From: Suttonella sp. R2A3
Lineage (GTDB): Bacteria; Pseudomonadota; Gammaproteobacteria; Cardiobacteriales; Cardiobacteriaceae
Reading direction: 5' to 3'
Length of the DNA: 64,000 nucleotides
NCBI RefSeq assembly: GCF_021513215.1
Contig: NZ_CP090975.1
Location: forward strand, 1,925,118 to 1,989,117
Shown piece after piece: positions 1-7,746 of this stretch. Every line of letters starts with the position of its first letter. Within the stretch, counting starts at the first letter, position 1. The notes under the pieces were generated by a model, which saw nothing but the letters and a program-made list of their open reading frames with translations, was not told the origin of the DNA and did no database searches. A program made the position numbers and the translations under genes.

Positions 1-1
1 A

Positions 2-280
2 GCGCAAATTCTTCACGACCGTTTTGCTGCGATTGTTGATCGTTATCCTGATCAATTACAACATCGTGGACGTGGTATGATGCAAGGTATCGCCTTTATG
101 GAACAGCGTGAATTAGCTGCAGAGGTGAGTAAAAAAGCATTTGAAGAAAAATTGATTATTGAAACCAGCGGCTCGGATGATCACGTGGTGAAATTCTTAG
201 CGCCTTTAACGATTGAAGACGAAGTCCTCAACGAAGGGCTGGATATTCTTGATCAAGCGTTTGCGAAAGTATTAGATTAA
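2..280 (+). CDS. ectB: Diaminobutyrate-2-oxoglutarate transaminase, C-terminal end (partial)
   Basis: The open frame enters from the window edge and ends at TAA 278-280, giving the last 92 residues of a class III PLP-dependent aminotransferase. EctB makes L-2,4-diaminobutyrate from aspartate semialdehyde, the first committed step of ectoine synthesis. The segment RGRGMMQGI and the later LIIETSGSDD, then a PLTIEDEVLNEGLDIL-type tail, match EctB C-termini. The active-site lysine region lies upstream of the window. An ectC copy starts 9 bp downstream behind AAGGAG, so they are one operon. Identification rests on this tail plus the ectC and ask neighbours. Confidence 0.85.
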   Translation, partial: AQILHDRFAAIVDRYPDQLQHRGRGMMQGIAFMEQRELAAEVSKKAFEEKLIIETSGSDDHVVKFLAPLTIEDEVLNEGLDILDQAFAKVLD

Positions 281-289
281 GGAGAAAAC

Positions 290-682
290 ATGATTGTACG
301 TACGTTAAAAGAATGTGAAGGAACGAGTCGTGAGGTTCATTCTGGCACAAAAACCTGGGACAGCGTACGTATGCTACTCAAAGAAGATGGAATGGGCTAC
401 TCGTTTCATATCACCACCGTTTATGCCGGTGTCGAAATGTACGTTCATTACAAACACCATCTTCAAGCGGTTTATTGCATGAGTGGCAACGGTGAGCTTG
501 AATCCGTGGCCAATGGCGAAGTGCACCCCATCGAAGCGGGCACGCTCTATATCATGGATCAGTATGATAAACATAGATTGCGTGGTGGCACAGAAGACAT
601 GAAGCTGGCGTGTATATTTAACCCGCCGATCATTGGTCAAGAAGTGCACCGTCGTGATGGTTCATTTCCGCCAACCAAATGA
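290..682 (+). CDS. ectC: Ectoine synthase homologue, copy 1 (iron-ligand Glu replaced by Gln)
   Basis: A 130-residue cupin of the EctC family, which cyclises N-gamma-acetyl-diaminobutyrate to ectoine. Start ATG 290 follows AAGGAG. Family landmarks are present: [20 protein letters not shown], the YIMDQ segment, and FNPP then EVH. Structural work on EctC names a Glu, a Tyr and a His as iron ligands. Here the Tyr (Y87) and His (H95) are kept, but the Glu position reads Gln (Q59, codon CAA, in HHLQAVYC), whereas copy 2 has Glu (GAA). The copies differ at about 35 of 130 residues. The reading frame is intact, so the gene may be expressed but catalytically altered. It is the divergent product of the tandem duplication. 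Confidence 0.88.
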   Translation: MIVRTLKECEGTSREVHSGTKTWDSVRMLLKEDGMGYSFHITTVYAGVEMYVHYKHHLQAVYCMSGNGELESVANGEVHPIEAGTLYIMDQYDKHRLRGGTEDMKLACIFNPPIIGQEVHRRDGSFPPTK

Positions 683-688
683 TTGCTT

Positions 689-800
689 GAGCACACAAAT
701 GGGTGAAAATAGCGGCGAGTAATGAGCCGCCATCAAAGTGTTCTCAAACTATCTGGTTTAGCGCCTATGAACGCAACACAGCTCAATGTATCACCGCATT
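689..800 (+). pseudogene. Remnant of the 5' end of the aspartokinase gene between the two ectC copies
   Basis: This spacer aligns with the first 110 bp of the functional ask gene (from 1237). Shared blocks include GGCG then GAGCCGCCATCAA versus GGCG then GAGTCGCCATCAA, ATCTGGTTTAGCGCC versus ATCTGGTTACGCGCC, and the CTCAAT then CCGCAT end. The start codon is lost, a small insertion occurs near 772, and stop codons have accumulated. It is a dead by-product of the duplication and marks how far the duplicated unit reached into ask. Confidence 0.8.
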
Positions 801-836
801 ATCAAGGTTTATAAAAGTTTTAGATTAGGAGGAAAC

Positions 837-1229
837 ATGATTGTACGGAGATTAAAAGAATGTGAAGGTACGGACCGTCAGGTTCATTCTGAAACCAAAA
901 CATGGGACAGCGTGCGCATGCTGCTCAAAGATGATGGGATGGGCTTCTCGTTTCATATCACCACCATTTATGCCGGTGGTGAAACGCACATCCATTACAA
1001 ACACCACCTCGAATCGGTTTATTGCATGAGCGGTAACGGCGAGATCGAAACGCTGGCCGATGGCAAAGTGTACCCGATTAAAGAGGGCACGCTCTACATC
1101 TTAGATCAGAATGATGAGCATATCTTGCGTGGCGGCACCCAAGACATGAAGATGGCGTGTGTATTTAACCCGCCGATCACAGGGAATGAAGTACACCGTC
1201 CTGATGGATCGTATGCGCCAGCAGAATAA
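837..1229 (+). CDS. ectC: L-ectoine synthase, copy 2 (canonical metal site)
   Basis: A 130-residue EctC cupin. ATG 837 is chosen because TAGGAGG lies 6-7 bp upstream and copy 1 starts at the same residue, although the frame is open upstream to 786. The [16 protein letters not shown] segment carries the Glu, and YILDQNDEH carries the Tyr and His of the iron site. EVH near the C-terminus is also kept. It closes the ring of N-gamma-acetyl-L-2,4-diaminobutyrate to ectoine in the cytoplasm. The intact ligand set and the adjacent ask gene suggest that this is the working copy. Confidence 0.93.
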   Translation: MIVRRLKECEGTDRQVHSETKTWDSVRMLLKDDGMGFSFHITTIYAGGETHIHYKHHLESVYCMSGNGEIETLADGKVYPIKEGTLYILDQNDEHILRGGTQDMKMACVFNPPITGNEVHRPDGSYAPAE

Positions 1230-1236
1230 CGAGCTG

Positions 1237-2646
1237 ATGACACATACCGTAGAAAAAATTGGCGGCACATCGATGAGTCGCCATCAAGATGTACTAAAAA
1301 ACATCTGGTTACGCGCCGATGATAACGGCTCAATTTATAACCGCATCTTTGTTGTCTCAGCGTATGGTGGGATCACCGACGAGCTGTTAGAGCACAAAAA
1401 GAGTGGTCGCCCCGGCATTTATGGGCTTTTTGCCAGCGCTGAAGAGGGCAACGCCTGGCGCGATCAGATCGAGGTGGTGCGCGAAAAACTCGCCGAGATC
1501 AACGCCAACATGTTTGCTGATGAAGCGCTTCGCGAGCAAGCCGATAGCTTTATCAATACCCGCTTAGACGATGCGCGAGAAGTGCTCGGCAACCTTGAGC
1601 AAGTATGCGATTTTGGCCATTTCAACTTGAGCGAACAGCTCCTGCAAGTGCGCGAAATGCTCTCAGCGATTGGCGAAGCGCACAGCGCGCATAACAGCGT
1701 GCTATTGCTTAAGCAACACGGTGTGAATGCACAATTTGTCGATCTCACCAATTGGCGCGCTGACCACCAGCCAAGTTTTGCTGGGCATATCGCTGATAAG
1801 CTTAACGGTATTGATCTGACGAACACGATGCCGATCGTTACAGGCTACACGCAATGCTGCGAAGGCCTGATGCGCACGTTTGACCGTGGCTATAGCGAAA
1901 TGACATTTTCGAAAATCGCCACAGTGACCGGCGCGAGCGAAGCGATTATCCACAAAGAATTTCACTTATCGAGCGCCGATCCGCGTTTGGTAGGCGAAGA
2001 CAATGTGCGCCCGATCGGGCAAACGAACTATGATGTGGCCGATCAGCTGGCGAATCTGGGCATGGAGGCGATTCACCCGCGCGCAGGTGCAGGGTTGCGT
2101 AAAGCCGATATTATTTTGCGCATCAAAAACACCTTTGAACCAGAACATGAAGGTACGTATATCCGCGCTGATCATGATCCGGAAAAAGCGCAAGTCGATA
2201 TCATCGCCGGTTCACAGAACGTTTGGGCGGTGGAAGTATTCGATCAGGATATGGTTGGTAAAACAAACTATTCACAGCGCATGGTGAACTGTATGTTTGC
2301 CGCGAAAATCCGCTTATTGGCGCAAGATTTTAACGCCAACACGGTCACGTTTTACGTCAAAGCGGATAAAAAGCGCATTTTGAAACTCGTCGAAGAGATT
2401 CAAAATGGCTATGCGGATGCGGATATTCGCTTAGAGAAAATTGCGATGGTAAGTGTGATCGGCGCGAATTTGAACATCGCAGACTTATTGCATAACGCCT
2501 CTGGTGCGCTATATGAAGCAGGGATTCCTGTGCTGGCGACGCATCAGGCGATGCGCCAAGTCGATTTGATGTTTATGGTTGCTGATGAAGATTATGAAGG
2601 CACAGTCAAAGCCTTGCACCGCAAGCTGATTGAGCAAGCCGCGTAA
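1237..2646 (+). CDS. ask: Aspartate kinase of the ectoine operon (Ask_Ect)
   Basis: A 469-residue aspartokinase that phosphorylates aspartate to feed aspartate semialdehyde into ectoine synthesis. Start ATG 1237 gives MTHTVEKIGGTSMS, the expected N-terminal amino-acid kinase motif. Upstream in-frame ATGs (1159-1213) lie inside ectC and are not favoured. The kinase domain takes about residues 1-300 and the C-terminus has the paired ACT-type regulatory region (VSVIGANLN near residue 405). It follows ectC copy 2 by 7 bp. Dedicated ectoine-operon aspartokinases are usually less feedback-inhibited, but that is family knowledge and not visible here. A terminator follows at 2683-2710. Confidence 0.9.
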   Translation: MTHTVEKIGGTSMSRHQDVLKNIWLRADDNGSIYNRIFVVSAYGGITDELLEHKKSGRPGIYGLFASAEEGNAWRDQIEVVREKLAEINANMFADEALREQADSFINTRLDDAREVLGNLEQVCDFGHFNLSEQLLQVREMLSAIGEAHSAHNSVLLLKQHGVNAQFVDLTNWRADHQPSFAGHIADKLNGIDLTNTMPIVTGYTQCCEGLMRTFDRGYSEMTFSKIATVTGASEAIIHKEFHLSSADPRLVGEDNVRPIGQTNYDVADQLANLGMEAIHPRAGAGLRKADIILRIKNTFEPEHEGTYIRADHDPEKAQVDIIAGSQNVWAVEVFDQDMVGKTNYSQRMVNCMFAAKIRLLAQDFNANTVTFYVKADKKRILKLVEEIQNGYADADIRLEKIAMVSVIGANLNIADLLHNASGALYEAGIPVLATHQAMRQVDLMFMVADEDYEGTVKALHRKLIEQAA

Positions 2647-2682
2647 TCTCATAACCCACTGATTATCGCAACCGATCAACAG

Positions 2683-2710
2683 ACCGCGTTATAATAGGCG
2701 CGGTTTTTTT
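2683..2710 (+). terminator. Rho-independent terminator of the ectoine operon
   Basis: The stem ACCGCG (2683-2688) pairs with CGCGGT (2699-2704) and is followed by seven T. The 10-nt loop contains a perfect TATAAT (2690-2695), so the same site could hold the -10 element of a prmB promoter. No convincing -35 is visible. Confidence 0.75.
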
Positions 2711-2725
2711 CAATGTAAGGAACAC

Positions 2726-3628
2726 ATGCAAGAATTACGCACCTTGCTCGATTGGCTACGCTATAGCGCGAGCGAACTCGCCCGTCACGACGTGTATTTT
2801 GGTCATGGGACCGATTCGCCGCTTGATGAAGCGGCTGCTTTGGTGCTTGGTATGCTATCGCTGCCTTATGACCTCAGCATGGATTACTTTCATGCCCGAG
2901 TGACTGAACAAGAAGCCGCCATGCTTGCAGGTGCTTTGCAACGCCGTATTCATGAACGCGTACCTGTACCGTATATCACTCAGCGCACCCTTTACGGCGG
3001 CTATGATTTTTATGTCGATGAGCGGGTGCTCATTCCGCGTTCGCCAATTGCCGAGTTGATTGAGGAAAAATTGGCGCCTTGGTGGCCGGCAGAACAAGCG
3101 CCTGAGCGAGTGCTCGATTTGTGCTGTGGCAGTGGTTGTATTGGGATTCTTGCGAAAATGGCGCATCCTGAAGCGGAGGTCGTGCTCGCCGATATCGATG
3201 AAGATGCGTTGGCTGTTGCTGAGATCAACATCGACCGATTCGGCATGCGCGATTGCGGCATTGAAACCCTACAAAGCGATGGCTTTAGCCAGGTGCAAGG
3301 GCAATTCGATTGGATCTTATGCAACCCGCCGTATGTGGAAGCGCCAGAAATGGATGAGATTGCGCCAGAGTTTACCCATGAGCCGTTACACGCGCTAATC
3401 TCTGGCGAAGACGGACTGAACCTCACCCAGCAATTGCTTGCGCAAGCCGCGGATTACTTGACCCCAGAAGGGGTGCTGATTTTAGAAGTTGGGATGACAG
3501 ACTACTTACTCGAAGAAGCTTACCCTGAGCTGGATTTTAGCTGGATCGAATTTACTCGCGGTGGGCAGGGCGTTTGTGCGATTAGCGCTGATGAGCTGAT
3601 GGCGTGGCGTGAGGCTGGACTGGTGTAG
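2726..3628 (+). CDS. prmB: 50S ribosomal protein L3 N5-glutamine methyltransferase
   Basis: A 300-residue class I SAM-dependent methyltransferase of the HemK/PrmB type, which methylates a glutamine of ribosomal protein L3. Motif I is LDLCCGSGCIG near residue 130, and the catalytic NPPY (CNPPYVEAPEMDE) sits near residue 199. A PrmB-type N-terminal substrate domain precedes it (TLLDWLRYSASEL). Start ATG 2726 follows AAGGA. PrmC is the alternative, but the NPPYVEAPEMDEIAPEF context and the length favour PrmB. No aroC neighbour is present. Confidence 0.9.
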   Translation: MQELRTLLDWLRYSASELARHDVYFGHGTDSPLDEAAALVLGMLSLPYDLSMDYFHARVTEQEAAMLAGALQRRIHERVPVPYITQRTLYGGYDFYVDERVLIPRSPIAELIEEKLAPWWPAEQAPERVLDLCCGSGCIGILAKMAHPEAEVVLADIDEDALAVAEINIDRFGMRDCGIETLQSDGFSQVQGQFDWILCNPPYVEAPEMDEIAPEFTHEPLHALISGEDGLNLTQQLLAQAADYLTPEGVLILEVGMTDYLLEEAYPELDFSWIEFTRGGQGVCAISADELMAWREAGLV

Positions 3629-3734
3629 GTAGTTAAATTTTTGTTCATGTTGCTGTAAATTCGTCATGTTATGCTGAATATGTCTTTAAAATACATGGGT
3701 ATAAAAGACAGAAATACACGTAAGGAGTTTAACT

Positions 3735-3941
3735 ATGAGCAGTATTGCAAAAGTCACCGAAGTCATCGCCGTTTCTGAAAAAAGCTTTGATGATGCGGTC
3801 AAAGAGGGCGTTAAGCGCGCGAATAAAACCTTAAAAAATGTCAAATCAGCCTGGGTATCAGATCATAGCGTGGAAGTAGAAAAAGGAAAAATCATCGCCT
3901 ATAAAGTACGCCTGAAAGTGACCTTTGTATTAAACGACTAA
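3735..3941 (+). CDS. Dodecin family flavin-binding protein
   Basis: A 68-residue small protein with the dodecin pattern: KVTEVIAVSEKSFDDAVKEGV, a central SAWV segment holding the flavin-stacking Trp, and a final KVRLKVTFVL strand. Dodecins assemble as hollow dodecamers that store or buffer flavins. AAGGAG lies 9 bp upstream of ATG 3735. The gene stands alone, with a strong terminator 20 bp downstream. Confidence 0.9.
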   Translation: MSSIAKVTEVIAVSEKSFDDAVKEGVKRANKTLKNVKSAWVSDHSVEVEKGKIIAYKVRLKVTFVLND

Positions 3942-3960
3942 GCGTTTAAATCATAGATGA

Positions 3961-3988
3961 AAGCACCACCATTGAGTGGTGCTTTTTT
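3961..3988 (+). terminator. Rho-independent terminator after the dodecin gene
   Basis: The perfect 9-bp stem AAGCACCAC / GTGGTGCTT (3961-3969 and 3976-3984) has a 6-nt loop and runs into a T tract. Confidence 0.9.
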
Positions 3989-4191
3989 ATGTTTAAAATT
4001 TTCACTAATGTTTATCATGATTTGAAAAATTAGCATTTTATTACATCATTATTTTATGAGGTCACATACTGATTTGTAGCTTACCTTAGTGTTAGAATTT
4101 CAAACTGTATTTAAATATAGTCAAATACATCCAAATTATCATTAATCATCTGTTCCATTATATTATTGAATTATTTCTAATCTTCCCTCTA

Positions 4192-4638
4192 TTAAATATT
4201 CCCATATAACTCCAGATTCGATTTTTTTCTTCCTTCGGGCGTTGGTAATTCTAGTTCAATATTTCCAATCCCATTCCAATAGGAATGCCAAATTTTATCT
4301 TGTGTTTCCTGATCAAGCATAGAAATGCTATTTGCAGTCCGTGCTAGAGAAATGATTTCCATATTGACTTTTACTACTCTGTTAAGAGGGTTAGGTAATA
4401 GCTTAAATTTACGTATAGTTGATATATCCCAATGATAGTTTTCACATGCTTTTAGGTAGGATTCACTATCAGCGAATGCATAGCAAGCAGATAGCCGTGA
4501 GGGATATATTGGATGATGGGATTGTCTATATATTTCACAAATATATTCAGTTCTGTAATTTGAGGTTATATTGTTGTTGAACATTGATAGAGCTTCTACG
4601 TCAGTATTCTGATTTGGAACAAATGGTAAATAGTCCAC
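4192..4638 (-). CDS. Hypothetical protein, AT-rich orphan, possibly 5'-truncated
   Basis: A 148-residue frame from GTG 4638 whose function I do not recognise. It is soluble-looking, with aromatic-rich segments (HPIYPSRLSACYAF, then KIWHSYWNGIGNIELE) and no signal peptide or membrane span. Base composition is clearly more AT-rich than the flanking genes, as is the flanking DNA (3990-4790). Reading continues open and protein-like upstream of GTG 4638 for 13 codons (EFRDKYLNR) to a stop, with no ATG, GTG or TTG and no ribosome site. The original start may therefore be lost. It could be a foreign or decaying gene. Confidence 0.5.
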   Translation of the reverse strand: MDYLPFVPNQNTDVEALSMFNNNITSNYRTEYICEIYRQSHHPIYPSRLSACYAFADSESYLKACENYHWDISTIRKFKLLPNPLNRVVKVNMEIISLARTANSISMLDQETQDKIWHSYWNGIGNIELELPTPEGRKKSNLELYGNI

Positions 4639-4796
4639 AGTCCTATTTAAATATTTATCACGGAATTCACCTATAGACTAAAAAATATGGTAAAAACTCG
4701 TTTAAAAGCTCATGTTTTCATAGGTCTTTATAGAAGCATAAGAATAATCGACTGTTGTAAATATAGTTTGGCTTAATTACGCACTAATTTAGTCAT

Positions 4797-5390
4797 TTAT
4801 TCAACCTTAAACGTATCGCTGTTTTTGTCTTCGATCCAGCGGTATTCGATGTGATTAGCGATTGCTCTTGCGCAGGAGTTTCCATATTGGTCGCTGATAA
4901 AGCCTAATGTCATATCCATACCGGCGCTGACACCTGCTGAGGTGTAATACTTGCCATCGACTACCCAGCGCGTGTGTTTATTCCACTGCACGTTCGCACC
5001 TTGACTTACCGCCCAGTGAAACGCTTTTTTGTTTGTGGTGGCGTGTTTGCCATCGAGTAATCTCGTTTTAGCGAGCAGGGCGCTGCCTGTGCATACGGTT
5101 AAAACATATTCGCTATGCTCGGCTGCAGTTTTGATCGCTTTAATGAGTGCTGAGTTATCTACTTCTTCTCTTGTGCCTTTACCGCCAGGGATAAACAAAA
5201 TATCTGCGCTATAGTTTGTGGGATCAAGCCGTTTTGTGGCTATCGATACGCCGTGATGATTGCTGATCATTCCACCTGTGAGTGAATAGAAGGTGAGGGT
5301 GTATTGATCGCTTAATTGTCCAAAGATTTCTACCGGCCCAAAAACGTCTAGCGTTTCAAAATCGGTAAAAAGGATGATTGCGACGTTCAT
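4797..5390 (-). CDS. DJ-1/PfpI family protein
   Basis: A 197-residue protein of the class I glutamine amidotransferase-like superfamily, closest in pattern to the isocyanide-hydratase or AraC-N-type DJ-1 group. It begins MNVAIILFTDFETLDVFGPVEIF. The nucleophile elbow VCTGSALLA (Cys near residue 101) follows a FIPGGKGTR loop, and a TSAGVSAGMDM segment comes later. No DNA-binding domain is attached. It stands between the AT-rich orphan ORF and sodA on the same strand. The substrate cannot be deduced. Confidence 0.8.
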   Translation of the reverse strand: MNVAIILFTDFETLDVFGPVEIFGQLSDQYTLTFYSLTGGMISNHHGVSIATKRLDPTNYSADILFIPGGKGTREEVDNSALIKAIKTAAEHSEYVLTVCTGSALLAKTRLLDGKHATTNKKAFHWAVSQGANVQWNKHTRWVVDGKYYTSAGVSAGMDMTLGFISDQYGNSCARAIANHIEYRWIEDKNSDTFKVE

Positions 5391-5521
5391 GGTATGAGTC
5401 TGGTGGTTATTAAAAGGTAGGGCTTGCTAAATATTACCTTAAAATAAAAATACAGCTATAACTATGTGACGAGGTTGTGACAGGGTGGTCAATTAGAGTG
5501 ATGGATAGGGTGTTTATAGAT

Positions 5522-5560
5522 AAAAAAGAAGGCACCGCTTGTGCGATGCCATCTTTCTTA
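5522..5560 (-). terminator. Rho-independent terminator of the superoxide dismutase gene
   Basis: On the minus strand AAGATGGCATCGC pairs with GCGGTGCCTTCTT (one G-U pair and one mismatch) around an ACAA loop, followed by six T. It lies 14 bp after the sodA stop. Confidence 0.8.
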
Positions 5561-5573
5561 TCGAACCTAGGAT

Positions 5574-6176
5574 TTAGGCTTTAGCAAATTGCTCTGCAAC
5601 GTAATCCCAGTTGACGACTTTCCACCAGTTCTCGATGTACTCAGGACGGCGGTTGTTGTAGTTCAGGTAATACGCGTGTTCCCAAACGTCTAAGGCGAGG
5701 ATTGGTGTGCCTTTAACGTCGGCAATATCCATCAATGGGTTGTCCTGGTTTGCTGTGCTGGTTACAGCAAGTTTGCCATCTTTAACGATCAGCCATGCCC
5801 AGCCTGAACCAAAGCGTGTGGCTGCTGCATCAGCAAATTCTTTTTTGAATGCATCAAGGCTGCCAAAGGCGCTGTTGATCGCTTCGGCTAATTCACCTTT
5901 TGGTTCTCCACCGCCATTTGGGCTCATTGAGTTCCAATAAACGATGTGGTTGTAGTAGCCACCGCCGTTGTTGCGAACCGCGCCGCTTTGGGTAGAAATG
6001 TTGGCGAAAATCTCTTCTAGCGATTTATCGGCTAAGTCCGTGCCTTCAATCGCCGCATTAAAATTGTTGCAATAGCCTTGGTGATGTTTGTCGTAGTGCA
6101 AATGCATGGTTGCGGTGTCGATCACCGGCTCAAGTGCATCATAGGCATAAGGTAATGCAGGAAGTGTAAAAGACAT
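5574..6176 (-). CDS. sodA: Superoxide dismutase, Fe/Mn family, Mn-type signature
   Basis: A 200-residue cytoplasmic superoxide dismutase. The metal ligands are in HYDKHH (first His), YNHIVYW (second His) and DVWEHAYY (Asp and His). Classical markers lean to manganese: GGGYYNH has Gly where Fe enzymes usually carry Gln, and [11 protein letters not shown] supplies the Gln typical of MnSOD. It could be cambialistic. ATG 6176 follows AAGGAG. A terminator lies 14 bp after the stop and a likely promoter upstream, so it is monocistronic. Confidence 0.9.
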   Translation of the reverse strand: MSFTLPALPYAYDALEPVIDTATMHLHYDKHHQGYCNNFNAAIEGTDLADKSLEEIFANISTQSGAVRNNGGGYYNHIVYWNSMSPNGGGEPKGELAEAINSAFGSLDAFKKEFADAAATRFGSGWAWLIVKDGKLAVTSTANQDNPLMDIADVKGTPILALDVWEHAYYLNYNNRRPEYIENWWKVVNWDYVAEQFAKA

Positions 6177-6228
6177 GATGACTCCTTATTAAAAGTTTAC
6201 TAGATTGAGTTTATGTTTGATTTCATAA

Positions 6229-6255
6229 ATTATAGGTTATAGCGATTAAATGCAA
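6229..6255 (-). promoter_or_regulatory. Candidate promoter of sodA
   Basis: The minus strand reads TTGCAT (6255-6250), a 15-bp spacer, then a perfect TATAAT (6234-6229), about 53 bp before the sodA start. The spacer is shorter than the usual 17 bp, so the -35 assignment is weak. Confidence 0.4.
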
Positions 6256-6348
6256 GGCTTATGGCTAAATGGCAATCTCATTTTATCTTCTTTATTCGTT
6301 ATTTGATACGCATTATTTGTTGTTTTTATAGGTTTTTTTTCTAACGAG

Positions 6349-7740
6349 TCATAACGTTTTATAAGCAGCTAATGCGGCTTTACGGCTGCCTTTAATATCC
6401 ACCATCGGTTGTGGATAATCCGTGTGTGTCCAAGGAGCGAAACATTGTTTTGCGCTGAGACCACGCAGCTCGGGTAACCATTGTTTAAGATAGTGCACCT
6501 CAGGGTCAAACTTTTCTGCCTGAGTGAGCGGATTAAAGATACGGAAATACGGCGCTGCATCCACGCCACAGCCGGCAACCCATTGCCAGCCGAGAGTATT
6601 GCTCGCGATGTCTGCGTCGATCAAAGTGTGCATAAACCACTTTGCGCCCGCTTGCCAATGCAGGCGTAGGTTTTTCGTCAGCCAAGAGGCTGTCACCATA
6701 CGTACGCGATTATGCATCCAGCCGGTCGTCCATAGCTCACGCATACCGGCATCCACCAACGGTACGCCGGTTCTGCCTTGCTGCCATGCACGAACCCAAT
6801 CTTGATGCTCGTTCGCTTCGCGCCAGTTAAAACTGTTGAATTTACTTTGGAAGGGCGTGTGCGCGGTGTCTGGAAAATGATAGAGGATGTGGTAGGCGAA
6901 TTCACGCCATAATAATTCACGGATAAAATGCTCACTGTCTTCGCCGGTAGCGCTCTGGTGCTTGTTGAGTAAATGAAGCACTTGTTTGGGTGAGAGAGTG
7001 CCGATGTTGAGATAGCGCGAGAGTTTGGATGTCCCTTGAGCTTCAGCGGGGAAATCTCGCCGTGAACTGTAGCCATTTAACCGCGTTGCAAACCAATCTG
7101 CCGCGTGGCGAAGGGCGGCTTGTTCCCCAGCTTGATCTATTTTGAGTATGGCGCTCACCCAAGCTGGAAGCACGGGAACCTGCTTGCTGATCATACTTTG
7201 GTTAATTGGGTCTTTTGCAGCGCTTAAAGAGCTTGGTGCCGATAGGGGCTCGCTGATATCGTTAAGTTGCACGCGTAAACGTTTACTAAATGGCGTGTAG
7301 ACGCGATAAGGCTGGTCGCTTTGGTTAAAGCTGCGTGGATCAAATGGCTCAAAAAGCACGTTGCCAGGGCTACTATGCACGACAATATTATGGGATTGTA
7401 GTTGGGTTTTGAGTGATCGGTCGGCCGCGATACTCTCTGGATCATAGCGGCGATTCCAAAACACCGCGTTGATCGAGCTTTTGTTGATGGTATCAAGTAA
7501 CACATGCGGCTCAATGCGGCACAACGAGCCGCCAAGTTGTTCAATAGCGCCGCTAAGTTTGGCTAAAGCCAGCGCACGCCAAGCATCAACCGCGCTTTGT
7601 GATTGCTCTTTATCTGATTCATCAACGTAGGCTAAATACAGCGGCGCTCTTTGGGCTTGTGCTGCGCGCAGCGCTTGTTGTAAAGTCGGGTTATCGGCAA
7701 GTCGTAAATCATGGCCACGAAAGAGATATAACGTGGCCAT
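6349..7740 (-). CDS. phrB: Deoxyribodipyrimidine photo-lyase, class I
   Basis: A 463-residue photolyase that repairs UV-induced cyclobutane pyrimidine dimers using light, with FAD as cofactor and a folate-type antenna. The N-terminal Rossmann domain starts LYLFRGHDLRLADNPTL. The C-terminal FAD domain has the expected LSRYLNIGTLSP, RELLWREFAYH, WMHNRVRMVTASWLTKNL and GWQWVAGCGVDAAPYFRIFNP segments. The final Lys/Arg-rich end is also typical. It starts 6 bp after the rhlB stop on the same strand, so they are probably cotranscribed. Confidence 0.95.
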   Translation of the reverse strand: MATLYLFRGHDLRLADNPTLQQALRAAQAQRAPLYLAYVDESDKEQSQSAVDAWRALALAKLSGAIEQLGGSLCRIEPHVLLDTINKSSINAVFWNRRYDPESIAADRSLKTQLQSHNIVVHSSPGNVLFEPFDPRSFNQSDQPYRVYTPFSKRLRVQLNDISEPLSAPSSLSAAKDPINQSMISKQVPVLPAWVSAILKIDQAGEQAALRHAADWFATRLNGYSSRRDFPAEAQGTSKLSRYLNIGTLSPKQVLHLLNKHQSATGEDSEHFIRELLWREFAYHILYHFPDTAHTPFQSKFNSFNWREANEHQDWVRAWQQGRTGVPLVDAGMRELWTTGWMHNRVRMVTASWLTKNLRLHWQAGAKWFMHTLIDADIASNTLGWQWVAGCGVDAAPYFRIFNPLTQAEKFDPEVHYLKQWLPELRGLSAKQCFAPWTHTDYPQPMVDIKGSRKAALAAYKTL

Positions 7741-7746
7741 GAGGCT

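Larger units (their letters stand above)
252..1347 (+). repeat. Decayed tandem duplication of [ectB 3' end - ectC - ask 5' end], two units of about 548 bp
   Basis: Unit A (about 252-800) and unit B (about 801-1347) align along their whole length. Each starts with the same ectB tail: ATCAAGCGTTTGCG in unit A and ATCAAGGTTTATAA in unit B, both followed by a TTAGATTA then GGAG region. Each continues through an intact ectC and ends in the first 110 bp of ask. At the end, GCTCAATGTATCACCGCATT (781-800) matches GCTCAATTTATAACCGCATC in functional ask. The junction therefore lies near 800/801. Only unit B runs on into a full ask gene. The alignment was made by eye. Confidence 0.85.

Noticed and set aside
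374..649. Antisense reading frame over ectC copy 1 and many similar long frames on the opposite strands of mfd, tamB, dnaK and norB
   Set aside because: They follow the codon pattern of the real genes, lack ribosome sites and show no protein-family features.
1159..1236. Upstream ATG codons in the ask frame
   Set aside because: They lie inside ectC copy 2, and the family N-terminus begins at ATG 1237.
5574..6176. Assignment as iron superoxide dismutase SodB
   Set aside because: The Gly and Gln positions follow the manganese-type pattern, so the Mn-type call was kept with cambialism noted.
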